The translations under genes were made by a program, and so were the position numbers. The notes under the pieces were generated by a model, which saw only the letters and a list, made by a program, of their open reading frames with translations, did no database searches and had not been told where the DNA came from. A stretch of 64,000 nt of DNA from Pseudocercospora fijiensis CIRAD86 (Eukaryota; Ascomycota; Dothideomycetes; Mycosphaerellales; Mycosphaerellaceae): positions 1,792,377 through 1,856,376 of the forward strand of contig NW_006921540.1 of assembly GCF_000340215.1 (NCBI RefSeq). The letters run 5' to 3'. Positions 1-12,250 of this stretch are shown piece by piece. Numbering within the stretch: the first letter of the stretch is position 1; every line of letters begins with the position of its first letter.

Positions 1-1259
1 CGTAGGAGGTCGCTTATTAGCACCTTATTATACTAAGACTTTAGCATCTCATCTAATATAGACTTAGAAGCAAGATCTCGTAGAAGGTAGGCTACTTTGT
101 TAAAGAAAGTCAGATCGCGTAGCCTAATACTAGTATTAGACTTTATCTAGATGCGTGCCTTCCCTAGATCGACCTATATACGACGTCCCTTTCTAGTAGC
201 GAGGTTCTAGTATTCGAAGGCTAGGTCGATAAGGCCTACTATTTAAGGGCAAGGACATCTACTATTAGGCAGATACTCTTGCTTCTTAGCGTTCTAAAGA
301 AGACGAGAATGTATAGCAGCGGCCTCGGCTAGGGTAAGGAATATACGGCGGAATACCTCCTAGAATACTCTCTCGCCTTCGAAGTTATTAACAAAGCGCT
401 TCTAGTATGCCTTCTAGAGTAGACGTGCGGCGTCTATTAGCTCTTGTTTATAGTACTAGAAAGTTAGAGGGAGTACTAGCTCAACCTTAACCTGCTATCG
501 GAATCTGCGCTCTAAGTCGCTATCGTTAAGGCGGACTAGGGCCGGCGGAGGAGGTAGATAGAAGAGCGCTTTAGTGTTTGCTTTAATAGGTGCTTTAACA
601 GGTGCTTTAGCAGGTGCTTTAGCAGGTGCTTTAGCAGGTGCTTTAGCAGGTACGGCTTGCTTAATAGGGTCTATTAGCGAACTCGCCGAAGTAGACGTTA
701 ATGTCGTAGAAGAGATAGTTATAGCGCGAGCAGGTCGAGTACTAGATAGTCTATCGCGTACTTGCTAACGTAGTGCCTCCTAAGCTTTACGCTCTACGTG
801 TTAAACTTCTTTAATAAATAGTAGTCGATCTATATCCGTATCGACCTCGATAATAGGTACGCGGCGACGTAGCGCTATTTTTATAGAATTGTAGACCTAG
901 CTAGAGGCCAATAGAAAGCCTTCGCTCGTAATCTCTATACCCTACGGCTTACTATTATTAGGCTCATCCTCCGAGTCCGGGTCTTCGATATCTATAGGGT
1001 CGTCGTTAGATTCCTAACCTAGCAGAGGCAATTCTAAAGGAGTTTCGAATTGGTCGTCGTTATCGTCTTAGTAGTCCGAAGGTAGAAGTTGCCATTAAAG
1101 TACTGTCTTAAAGTTATTAGACAAGAGTGCTAAGGCACTAGAAATACTACTAAATGTACGAGAGGAAGGAAGAGGTATTGCTAGTAGATCCGGTAGATAC
1201 TACAAACGCCTACGCTGCTTATTAAGGATGCGCATTCGCTATACACTTCCTACGAGGTT
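1..1259. other. RIP-mutated repeat DNA, no intact gene
   Basis: The stretch is rich in TAG/CTA and almost lacks TGG/CCA, which is the RIP pattern seen throughout the left block. Both strands are closed by stops. It lies beyond the C-terminal end of the Helitron helicase that is read leftwards, so it may be Helitron tail or another buried repeat. The only structure I see is the 12-bp tandem array listed separately. I recognise no gene here. Confidence 0.7.
580..651. repeat. 12-bp tandem repeat (about 6 units)
   Basis: Six near-perfect copies of GGTGCTTTAGCA run head to tail; the first two carry small changes (AATA and AACA). On the minus strand the unit reads Ala-Pro-Ala-Lys in an open frame, so this probably is the low-complexity linker of a decayed minus-strand protein. 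The later units are identical, which points to recent slippage. Confidence 0.9.
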
Positions 1260-4200
1260 GCGGATACGCTAAAGATCGAAGGGCTCTTTAAGCATAAGAC
1301 CCGCAAAACTCTTAACCCGGGAGAGGGCAATATAAGTTAGCCTAGCGGAAAAGTCCTTAGGGCTAAGTTTAATAACAGCCTTCTCTAAGGTTATACCCTA
1401 TGCCTTGTGTACCGTAAGAGCGTACGAAACAGTTAAAGGAAACTATTCACGCTAGTTATTATCCTATCTATCTACGCTTCGCCGAATGCGGAAGATAGGG
1501 ACGATTTTTCGAGGGCTAATATCGAAGAGGGCCGGAGCATCGTCTTTAAGGCCCTTAAAGGCAACTAATAGATAGAGAGGGGGTACTTCTCGAAGATCCT
1601 TGTCCCGAGCATCTTTAGACTAGATAATATCGTAAAGAATGCCCTGTCTGCCGTTAACTATACTAAACTCTGTCTAAAGGTTAGTAAGAAGCATAACCTT
1701 ACAGCCAATAGATATCTTAAGAACCGGGTCAAGATTGTGAACGTTCTTAGAGCTAACTGTAGCGGTGTCTAGTCGATTATAAGAGGCCTTTACTAGGAGA
1801 ACAGCATTGCTAATATTACGTAGCTTCTAATAATTGAGGTCGTTGACATTATCGTTAGTAAAATAGATACGAGTAGCATCTGCGAATTTGCGTAGGTCGG
1901 CGGGATCGGTAATGTTAGCACGACGTATAAGTGTCTACTAGTGTAGCATATCCGCCGTGCCTATACGGAGGTTAGAGAGCGCTTCTCGAAAGGCAATCTA
2001 GTCTAGATCGTCGCCTTCCTAGCGCATATTAGCTTAAAGCACTAAGGACTTATTAAAAGCATAGTACGCAGCTTAACTAGCGATATCCTTAGCTGTCTTT
2101 AGCATCGTATAAAGGAGTAGCTTCTAGAAAACAGGCGTTAACTAATAAAAGTCCCTAAAGATAATTATATTTATCCCGCTATATAGCAGCTGTTAGTCTA
2201 GACATTAACGAAGGCGCTAGTCAAGCATCTGTAGAAGAGGCTAGCTAACTATAGATTTCTCGTCGATAATAATGTAGCGGACATAGCGAAGGGAATTCTC
2301 TATACGAGTCAGTCGCGCGCCTATTAAGTCTTGTATACTAGCTTTGCCCGGTCGAACGGGAAGCTTAAAGGCTAAATAAAGTGTTAACCTATCGATATTA
2401 GTAGCGGCGGTACTAGTAGGTGCAAGCCGTATAACAGGATTGCCGGAGTAGTTACCGATCTTCGCCTAACTCTAAAGGCGTGCGTATATCATCTCGATTA
2501 GGAAGGATTTGCTAGTGCCGCCTACACCGTCGACATTTAGTAGAAGCTAAGGCGGATTACTACTAGCGAGGACGTCTTAGAAATAATTAACAACCTCGTC
2601 GAACCCTTATCGTTAGTAGCGATTAAGCTTATCGAATTAGGCCGTAGACTAGGACTATACATCTAAGTCTATAGCCCTATAGGCGACCTTCTGCTTCTGC
2701 TACTAGTCTTCCTTTGTATCGTAGATGTTAGGGTATTCCCTAATGTACTTCCTAATACGAGTCTCTTAATAGGCGGCTCTATTAATATCTCGGTCTCTAA
2801 GGTTGTTCGGGTCCTTATCTCGAATACCGGGATTTAGCGATAGACCGTAGAGGGCGTCGAAATTAGCAGGCTTACTAATATCCTATAGTTAGGGATCGAC
2901 AAAGTTATTATCGTTCCTACGATCGATGTCCTATAAATAGTCGTCCGGATAAGAATGTCTCTCGCGGCAATGCTATAATGCTGCATCCTATATATAGAAT
3001 GCGATATTAGGCTTACTAGGAAAGTAGTATAGGTTGTTATTAGAGCAAACTAGCAACTCACGGAATAGGTAGTATACCTAAATCTTTATCCGCTAATACT
3101 CGGTATACTTAGGCTTATTAGGGGTTAACGGATAGCGAGGGAAATAGTTAATAAGGCGGGCATCTCTCTTAGGGTTTCTTAACTAGCGTAGAGTTCGGCT
3201 AGCCTATAGATTCTACCGAGTTAAGTACTAGAAAAGAGACACATCCTTAGCAGCTTCTAGGCGAGTAAGGTATTTCTGCATTATAGTCTTGCCTAGTACA
3301 CGGCGCGGCTAACCTTTATCCTAACTATTACTATTACTATTAGCACTAGCACTAGCATCCAAGTCGGTATTAGGATTCGTATCGGGATTGGCGTTAGGGT
3401 CTGCGGGTTTAGTCTCCTTATCCGGCGGTAGATTTACTAGTACTGTTTGCTTAGTCTAAGGTCGGCAATCGAGGGTAACTACGGTACGACTACCCTTCTA
3501 GAGTAGTATATAGAGGTTCAAATGAGCAACCTCTTATACTAGCTAATCCCGCTCCGTAATTAGGATATTAAGCAACTTAGCGACTATAGATAGGAGCGGC
3601 TTATTATAGTTAATTAAAGGCAGTAAGCCCTTTATAATATCGTCGTAGGAGCGGCTCTTAATCTCGGTTTTGCTACAGTACTTAAGGATATACTGCATAA
3701 CAGCGTATAGTGTAGTGTAAGGTATAATGTCGCAATTCGCTCGCTAGGATATAGACATAAGCCGATTAAAGTAGTTAAGGAATGAATCGTTACAAGTAGT
3801 AGTAAAGCTAAGATACCGGTTATTATGCTCGTAATTAACGTCTGCCTCCTCTCGATGCTTCCGTAGAAAGTGGAAACGACAGTAGGGCTTACTATTAGGA
3901 TCGTCCTTACGCTTAGCCTAATAGTAATTATTATAGACATACCGCTATACCCGATTGATAATGTCTACAAGGTCCTCCTAGTTGTTTCTAAGCTCTTTAG
4001 TATCGGCCTAGATCGTAGCACCCTGTCTAAGGTCCCTACCTAGCTCTAGGTTCAATGCAGTAATATAGATTCCCTATTACCGAGCAAACTCTTGTCGTGC
4101 CTTAAGCGTATTAACACCGGGCTTTAGAAGGTCGCACTATAGGAAGAAGTAAACGTAGCAACTACTACGATTCTACTATTCGAAGCGATACTAATAATCG

Positions 4201-6110
4201 ACGACATTGAACTTTGGCTTAAGGACCTTTTCTAGAAGATGCTAGAACCGGCGTACAACGTAGGCGTTAGCGATATATAGGAATTTACGGAGGCTTTCTC
4301 GTACTATTTTTACACGCTCGTAAGGTCCTAGTCGCTTCTACCGCTCGTATCTAGGTATAAGTCTAGCAAGAGAGTCCTACTATAGATCAGTAGCGCTAAC
4401 CGTATAGAAAAGGTTAGGCTTACTAAGCGCGCGAACGTAGGTCTCGAGATTAACGCGTCGGCTATTCTAGTATAGTCGCGTACTACGGATTTAGCTACTA
4501 ACGCGGACGATTAAATTTAGCAATCGCCCGGCCTCCTTGTCTGCTTTCGGGTTAGTAGCTAAGGCCGCCTCGATAGTCTCCGTACTAACTTCTATCCTAT
4601 CCTTCTAGTACTTATTTGTAAAGAACGCTGCGGCCTTTAGAACGTAATGTCTTATGCCTTTATTAAAGACGAAGTAAGGCTAACGCTCGTAACTAGCAAA
4701 TCGACTATCCTCGTATCGTATATAGTATTCGATAGCCTACTAAAAAGAGACAGTACGAGGGCGTAGCTAATTAGGGTCACCCTTCCCCTAAGGCAATAGG
4801 GCAGGGAAAGCTATAGCTATTAGGGGATAGGAACGGTTAAGTTCGTTAATAGGGATCTTGTTATAATCTAGCTAAGTAATATGCGATAACTGCGGAGGCT
4901 ACTAAGGGACAATAGGATTATCTAATAGCCCTATAATAGTCCCTCTAGTACGGCGACGACGAAGCCGATCTCGTAACTAATTAAGTGTACGGTACTATAG
5001 ATAAAGATTCGGAACCGCGGCGTAGTCGTAACTAAGGTCTTTATCTAGGTTAGGTTGACTAGTACCCTAAGTTAGACCGATATCAAAGCTAGGAAGGAAT
5101 AGAGGGGCGGGAGGTAAGGGAGTTAGCGGAGGTGCGATCGCTACGGTACGCTAGATTAGCTATATAGGCATCTAGATATGCTGAATGCATTCTGCTTTAT
5201 TCGAAAGACTAGGATTGTACTAATTAATAGGGACGAGAATACTAAGTGTAGTATATAAGAACTGATTACGAGTAGTCTTATAATTTCTAGCAATATACTA
5301 CTTTAGCTTAGCCTTATACTTCGAGTCGACAATGCTATAAACGCACTATATGCATTCGTGCTAGATACGCTAGTATAGGGGAAGGTTGGCGTCGTAGTAA
5401 GAACGCTACTATATACTACGAGGAAAGCTATAACTAGAGCACGAGAACTACGGTGCTAAGGGAGGACCGCTTGCGATATAAATGCCTCGTATCGGTAGAC
5501 TAGAAAGGTTATCGATAGGCGGATCTTAAGGTAGATAGTCTCGAGCGACTAGATAATACTCGTTATATTTAGCAGATTTAAGCAGGTCCTCGATAGTGTT
5601 GTCTTCTAGGAGCTAACTAAGAGCCTTATTATCGATTAGGATGCTGCGATAGTACTAGTTATAATCCTTAAGCTAGCGAAGGGCACTTAAAACACGACTA
5701 CGACGTACGCGGAAGTTTTCTCGGAATTGAAGGCGCTTCCGCTATCGATTATAAGCCTCTATAGCACTATCTTCTGCTTCGGCGCCCTAACCTAAAGGCT
5801 CTAACTCTAGCTAGAGCTTCTAGCGCGGTCGTAGTACTACTAAATCAAGCTCCTATAGAATGCGAGGCAGCTTATAGTAGACCGTAACGACGTTCTTAAG
5901 AAAGTTGCAGATATAGCTACGATACTTCTACTACTGTCCTCGTACGCAGAACACTAACATCTGTATATATACTCGCGCGATAAGAAGCTCCTTAGCCGTA
6001 GAAAGACTAAGAAGCTCCTCGGGTATAGGTCTAGGATCTATATTATTGCTATTACTAAACAGAAATAGGTCGCCTGCCTGCATCTTACTCGGATAATTAC
6101 GATTAATATA
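1260..6110 (-). pseudogene. Helitron RepHel transposase, RIP-inactivated
   Basis: This is a rolling-circle transposase read on the minus strand with many TAG stops. Near 5,950-5,450 lies the N-terminal helitron region (NFLKNV..YYKLPRIL). At about 4,860-4,780 is INELNRSYPL..AFPALLP. At about 4,400-4,140 is the Rep (HUH nuclease) domain, with KPNLF..SATDL and VLKPKFNVVDY; the HUH region shows CH->CY type changes. At about 2,560-2,300 is a Pif1-type helicase with Walker A GVGGTSKS and APTSTAA. At about 1,430-1,310 is the helicase C-terminal block YALTVHKA-stop-GITLEKA and YIALSRVKS. Domain order Rep then Pif1 helicase is diagnostic for Helitrons. The family replicates by nicking and strand displacement. 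TC/CTRR ends were not located. The element is certainly dead as read. Confidence 0.85.
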
Positions 6111-7804
6111 GCGACTGCAAATGCCGTTGTTCTTTGCTAAGTTTATACTAAACTAGCGCTCGTAATATCGATTGTAGCTCTCGAGGGCATCTTTATCGAT
6201 CGTATTATAGAAGTTAGCTAATAGACCCTCGTTAAAGACATCGATTGCAGGTATAGTTTGCTATTAATATACGGGTACTAATAGAGGGTCCTAGTAGGCG
6301 AGAAAGCGATTACGCCGCTCCCTACGCTTACGTAGTAGGCGCGAGCGGGCAGGTCGAGGTAGCGGCTAAGATGCCTACTAAGATGCCTACTAAGATGCTT
6401 GCTAAGATACCTACTACGACTAAGCACCTAGTTAAGAGGAGCTACTTATTAGAGTAGATAGAGGGGCTTTAGATAGCTAATAATAAGAGCTTTCTTATTG
6501 CCCTAGAGTTAATAGAAAGGACTAACTAGAGGGAGGTCCGGTGCGATCGGTAGTAGTACCGCTAGAAGTACCTTAAATGCTAGAAGATATATTGAACCGC
6601 GGCTAGTAAGCATAGCAGCATTCAGTTAATTCCGGAGCGTTAGGTCGTATAAAGCTTTAACGATTGCTATTGTAGTTCTTAAAGATACACTACTTGTTCT
6701 TAGTTTCTAGGTTATTATCGAGTTGCATTATATCGCAGTATATATATTAATCCTTAATCTCGCCTCCTTAATCTTACTAGGGTCGCGGATAGCTACAATC
6801 AACGCACTAAAACTATAACTTACTATCCTATTGCTAGGCTTAACTCTACTACTAAGGGGTCGACAATATAGTAGGAGTATAAGGAGTTAGCGGTAGTAGA
6901 CTTAGAGGACTCTGCCGAGTATCGTATCTAGCTTAGCGAGCAGCTACTATCTAAGCTTGCTATAGAGTATAGGTAGCGGGAGATAGTTAGCTTAAAGGAT
7001 AGTATAGTCGGACGCTAATGTTAGAGTATATAGTTATAGAAAGGGCAGAAGGTCTAGGGGTAGGAAGGATAGTACGCGGCACTCGCGAAAGTAGCGGGTT
7101 AGGCAAACCCGCGGTGCTTGCTATACGCTTCGTAACCTTAGTAATGTCCTAATTGCTAAATCGATTGACTTGTATAGTATAGCCTCGATATACGGCGCAA
7201 CGGTTAATAGGCGGTCTATTCTTCTTCTTAACACCTATATACTAGATAGTGTCCTTATTAAGAAAGTAGTAGTTATAACGCTAAGTCGGCGGCTATTTAC
7301 GATCGGGCGGAAAAGGCTATAGAGGCTGCTACGAAGGCTCTAGCGGTAGCGGCGGCGGCAGCGGCGGTATATTAGTTAGAAGGCATACTTAGCTCGACGA
7401 TAGGTTCGCCTAAGGCTAGTGCGATGTAGGGGTATTGTTGTCTCCTAGCGCTATTGCTACAGATGTGCGCGTAGCGTGTTAGAAGTAGGTAGTGTCTTCT
7501 AATTTAAAGGGTAGCAGAAGCGACGTAAAAAGAAGGAGAAGCGACGTAGGTAAAGAAGCGGAAGCGACGTAGGTATAGAAGCAGAAGAGGAAGAGGCGGA
7601 AGCGGCAGGGGGCTTATAAGAGGAAGTAGCGACGTAACGTAAGAACGGAGCCTACCGTAGGTTGAAAGTGAATAAGCCTACTTTTATATACAAGGTCCCG
7701 TCGGTTACCGGCATCTACGCGTTTATATATAGCACTAAAGGATAATAATTGTATCTGTTCGTTGCAAGCGTTATTTAGATCTATAGGCTTTTGCTAACGT
7801 TACA
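6111..7804. other. RIP-mutated DNA without recognisable gene
   Basis: All frames are broken. At 6,368-6,415 there are four copies of a 12-bp unit (AAGATGCCTACT and variants). Around 7,340-7,640 the plus strand is rich in AAG/CGG/GAA triplets (Lys/Arg/Glu-rich if translated), like a basic low-complexity tail of a lost protein. I recognise no domain. Confidence 0.6.
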
Positions 7805-8040
7805 TTCCGGACAAGTTAAATACTCGCTAAGGCTCGGTATTAACTTGCCCTCTACTTTAGTACCCTTATTCGTCCGACGCTGCCGTTCCGGACAAGTTAA
7901 ACACTCGCTAAGGCTCGGTATCAACTTGCCCTCTACTTTAGTACCCTTGTTCGTCCGACGCTACTATTCCGGACAAGTTAAACACTCGCTAAGGCTCGAT
8001 ATCAACTTGCCCTCCACTTTAGTACCCTCCTTACTCGCTA
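7805..8040. repeat. 81-bp tandem repeat, three copies
   Basis: Copies begin with TTCCGGACAAGTTAAA at 7,805, 7,886 and 7,967, so the period is exactly 81 bp (27 codons). Copies 1 and 2 are nearly identical; the third diverges in its last 10-15 bases. Because the period is a multiple of three, one plus-strand frame stays open over all copies and encodes a repeated 27-residue unit beginning SGQVKHSLRL. Whether it was ever coding is unknown. The surrounding DNA is RIP-mutated. Confidence 0.9.
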
Positions 8041-9006
8041 GGCACGCGCAGGTCCTAGTTTAAGCGAGCTAGGTGCTATCGATATCGTATATAGAGATTA
8101 TACGCGGAGGCTACGATAGGAAGGGAAGAGGAGTATAGGTAAGGAAAGGTATATAGGCGAGCAAAAGGTATATAGACATAGAATTATTAGAGCCTAAGGC
8201 CGCCGTCGTTATCGTGTTAATCACTTTTGCTAGCGTAGTTTTGCTATAAATACGCTTAATCGACTTAACTCGGTCGGCGTAGGAGGGGGCGAATTTGGGT
8301 GCTAGTTTAGGTACTAGTTTAGTGTATACTATCGACACTAACTTAATGTTAATATTATAGCTTCTAGATAGGGGATTGAACACTCAACTAGTATACTGTT
8401 TAAACTTCACTTATGCCTGCCTTCCCCTTCTAACTGAGCTATACCTGTCTAAGTCATTCTAGGCAGCAGTAATGGGGGTATATAATAGCACTACAATTCA
8501 CGACCTTTAACTAATAATAATCGACTAAAACGAAGCGACGCCTAGCTGCAACTAGGTAAGGAGTTGCAGTAATCCTTTGCGCCTAGTTATTAAGTTACGT
8601 AGGGAACCTAAGGGATTTAGGCCATTTAATAGTATTTTCTAAGGCAGCTAGCAGCCTAATAAACTAGTAGAGGTGACTGCCTATTATCTAACCCTAAAGA
8701 AATCAGTCCGCCTAGTTTTCTATAGCGGCACTTCTTCGGAAGTATATAAGGTCGAAGTCTAGTAGGCATGTTTACTTAGTTGATTCGTAACGTATCTTAA
8801 AGGGTCGTATACTCGAGGTCTATATCGTGTCCGCAAGAGTGACTCCGGATATTGCCCGTCTATAGTTTTTTGCTTCCGGTCCGTCTAGTAGTCTATTGCT
8901 TTTTTTTAGCCTTAGTCGGCACTATATTTTATAGATCGAGTAGACTGTCTTTGTCTTTGTCCTTTTACGAGAGGCTTTCTGCTTGATTGTTCTTAAGTTC
9001 TTTTAC
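8041..9006. other. RIP-mutated intergenic DNA
   Basis: No gene is recognised. The stretch contains the tRNA-like fossil at 8,366-8,450. From 8,460 to 9,000 the composition is milder, with more CA/TG and T-runs than the flanking blocks, which suggests a different repeat or a younger insertion. Confidence 0.5.
8366..8450 (-). tRNA. tRNA-like fossil (tRNA pseudogene or SINE head)
   Basis: On the minus strand an AGACAGG segment at 8,450-8,444 can pair with CCTATCT at 8,372-8,366. This gives a 7-bp acceptor stem with one C-A mismatch, of the kind a RIP G-to-A change makes. Just inside the 5' arm is TATAGCTCAGTTAG (A-box-like), and close to the 3' arm is GTTCAATCC (B-box-like). The 3' side of the T stem is too short and I cannot assign a convincing anticodon stem. 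I therefore read it as a decayed tRNA or a tRNA-derived SINE, not a working tRNA. Confidence 0.35.
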
Positions 9007-9266
9007 TGCGGAAGGTCGCTATTCTATACTGCGGAAGGTCGCTGTTCTAATAGTTTTACTAAGGGTGCGATTTGCTAAGGTCTACGGAGGTTTGCGGAGG
9101 TTTGCGGAGGTCGCTATAGGGTACGCAATATACTAGTGCGGAAGGTCGCTGTTCTATACTACGGAAGGTCGCTGTTCTAATGGTTTTGCTAAGGGTGCGA
9201 TTTGCTAAGGTCTACGGAGGTTTGCGGAGGTTTGCGGAGGTCGCTATAGGGTACGCAATATACTAG
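9007..9266. repeat. 130-bp tandem duplication
   Basis: The block from 9,007 to 9,136 is repeated at 9,137-9,266, each starting TGCGGAAGGTCGCT and ending in GCAATATACTAGT. Differences are few and mainly transitions (for example ACTGCGG/ACTACGG and AATAGTTTT/AATGGTTTT), as expected from RIP acting on two copies. Inside each unit the 14-mer GCGGAAGGTCGCT(G/A) occurs twice and GCGGAGGTTT is also repeated, so there is a nested internal repeat. Confidence 0.9.
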
Positions 9267-9555
9267 TAACAGGTAGGGGTACTAGCGTATCGTCGTAATA
9301 TTATCGCATTATATAGATAGTAGGTAGTCGCTCGTAATTGGCGCATTATTAGTATTGTTATTGTCGCGCTTTGTAGGAAGTGACGTAAAAGTATAGCCTA
9401 AGGCTTCGAGGTCTCTACCTTGTAGGATTTAGCTAATTAGGTTGCGGGGATTCCAAAATCCGGGGTTGCCTTAGCGTTACGTAGATGCACGAACGACGAT
9501 TCCTATACTAGAGTACAGTCCTTGCTATATAAGGCGAGCTTCGCTCGCAAATAGG

Positions 9556-12250
9556 GTGCTTCTAGATAGTATTCGCAAGGCTAAATATAATAAAGAGCCT
9601 TGTAATACTACAGTAGTCGTTATATCGCATTATCGGAAGAGGGCGACTAAACTATACGAAATTAGTGTCCGCCGCTATCGAGTCGACCCTTCCGCGGTTA
9701 GTAAGGACCTATATTGCTATAACCTAAGATACATAGATATTAGGTCGTTAAACAACGCTCTAAGGGTGTTTCTCGAGGAGCTAATAGAACAGCGCAAATT
9801 CAATATAGCCGAGGTACTAGATTTCGTTAGAAATAGTCCTTCGAAGGACGAGTTTAGCAAGATAGGTAGGCAATATATAAAGGCAGGCACTATTGCGTAG
9901 TCGAAGGTTAGGCCTAATCTAAGGAAGGTGCGTAGTAACGACCGTAGAAATGCGAGTATCTAGCTAGACGACCTTCCTATCGCCCTCTAAGGCCTCTATA
10001 ACGACCTAGATAGCAGGCCGCTCTAGTATTAGATAATAGAGAAGAAAATGAAGGGCAAGGTAGAGCGTAGTATTGTCTTCTAGACTAAGTAGCAGCGATA
10101 GTTATTAAATACCGAGGTAGGGGATGTGAGTGTAGGTATTGTTATTACTATAGAAGGCGTATAACTAAGCTTCTAAGGCTTGCGTTCTACAGTTCCTATA
10201 ACTAACTTCAAAAATTCAAAACATTACTAACTTACATGCTATATAGTTGTTCTTACTAGACGCAACTTATAAGACTACCGACCTTAGCTAGAACCTTTTT
10301 GCTGTCTATGTTCGTGACTGGTTAGGGTGTTAGTTACTAGCAGGACACTTATTGCTAGAATCTTAGAAAGCTAAGCTAGTAGAAGCCGGTCTTCGAGTTA
10401 TTAAGAATTGGTTACTATACTAGAATGCTATAGCCGCTATAATCGACGACTCGGCCTCTAAGTAGGCGGCAATTAACCTATTATAGAAGGATGAGAAACA
10501 GGTGCTTATTTACCTCTGCTAGCGGCACGTTAAAGAGACCTTCCTTCGGTTATTTCTAGAGGCCTAATTTCTAGAGATTGTTAAGCGCTTTTACTACTCG
10601 ATCTACTACGCTCGAAGCTCCGCCGACGTCGGTAACGATATAGTATAGATATAGGACTAGTTAAAAGAGAATAAGCCTATAGAATAGCAAAGCAAGGTAG
10701 AATACATACGGCACAATTAGGCTAGTTACACGTTACGGAAATAGGCTACTTAGGCAAGGCTTTATAGCCTATTATTAATGCAAATAAGGACTACTTCGCC
10801 TCTCGAGGGTTATTACTACGCTATTAAGTTTGAGCGTAAGCGTAGCCTCGTACGCTACAACCTCTATAGCACTATCCTCGAGGTTCTTAAGGTAGACGAT
10901 AGGTAGGCTTACAAGGCATAACTAGCTAGCTATAGGATCGGCAAACGCACACAATATTAGTATAAAAAGCGACTTCTAGGCTTCGAGAGTCTGTAGCTAC
11001 TAGCGGCTTAAGATCGCCTTCGAGAATAGGTAGATATTGCTATTAAGATGGAGGCTAAGGCGGCACCTATATATAAGGGCATACTATGCAGTTATAACGG
11101 TGTAACACCTTCTCGTTATAACTGCCTCGCCTAGTTTTAAATACGCCTTCCTTGCTACTACATTCTTCGTAACTACCTGTTTAATAGACTAGAAATTAGT
11201 AATATACAACAGCGACAATATGTCTAGCTATTTGCAGGCCTTAACGTTGTCTTAGCTTACGAATACTGGCGCGCTCTCGATACTTAACAACTCGTTATCG
11301 AAGGCTATTAAGAAGACGCTGTTACCTTAGTACAAACACTACAATTAAGAGACCTTCGAGGCTACTTTAAGGAAGCGGTAGAAACACTAAATTTGAAGTA
11401 TTAGCGGATAGCAGATAATCCTTCTATTAACCCTTCTATTAAGGACTTATTCTATGCCTTCTACGTACGGAAGGTCAAGGACTTCTCGGACAGTTGTTAC
11501 GCACTAAATATTAACTATTTTATCGCTAATCTATAGGAGGTCTAATTTACAGGCGAGACCGAGCGCTAATAGACGACTTAACTACCTTCTAAACCTACTA
11601 TACCAACTCGATTGCTACCGCTAGGCACGCCGGAAACTCATTACGTCTATGCTAATATAACCCTCCGACCGTTACTATCAAAACGGCGCGTTTAATCGTT
11701 ACCTATTCGCTAACCTGTATTCTTATTACCTCCGCCGCTAGGTGACCTTACTCCGAGGCTAATTCCGCGCCGCAAGACAGTGCTAGAAACACAGTCCTTA
11801 TAACCGCTCAATTTGGATAATATAGAAGAGGTGGATTTAATAGGAGATACAATACCGCTAGTGCGAGGTCCACCTGCGCCGCTAGGTACTTACTATTTAA
11901 CTAACTACTAGCATTAGGGTAAGCTATTATAGGTCTTTATACACGGTATTCGCGAGATTAATAGTATTACTATAGACGACCGTTGCTTTACCGATTCCGG
12001 CCTCTCGTCCTTTAAGGAGCTTCTTATCTTCTATAACGTAGACTAGGATACTATAGATACGACAATAAGCTATATAAGAGACGAGGATTACGAACGAGCG
12101 GCTAGGCGACTAACTAGCTAGATAACAGACGACTTAGAAGGGGCCCGTATTTAATACCGCATATACGGTCTTTTTACCCCTACGCTCGTTACGAAGGGCA
12201 ACCTACTATAGAATACGGAGGTAGGAAGACAGAAATTAGACGAGAAATTA
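9556..12250 (+). pseudogene. Mutator-like (MULE) transposase copy A, RIP-inactivated
   Basis: A 114-codon open stretch (9,556-9,900) rich in basic residues precedes a frame full of TAG stops that keeps the MULE transposase core. The first catalytic Asp context LLDATYKTTD lies near 10,255. An IIDDSAS block follows near 10,445, then YLC-stop-RHVKETFLRLF near 10,515 (stop in place of Trp), RTTSPLEGYY near 10,795, and a SWIM-like tail with YNCLA and LPCYYILRNYLF near 11,120-11,190. These are the usual order and spacing of fungal MULE transposases, which cut and paste through a DDE active site. Terminal inverted repeats were not found. Copy B is a diverged relative. Confidence 0.75.

Noticed and set aside
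574..768. Small plus-strand ORF over the 12-bp array (Ala/Gly/Leu repeats)
   Set aside because: It is only the readable face of the repeat in RIP-mutated DNA; no start context or homology.
3632..3940. Minus-strand ORF of 102 codons within the Helitron
   Set aside because: It is a chance opening in a frame other than, or between stops of, the decayed RepHel frame.
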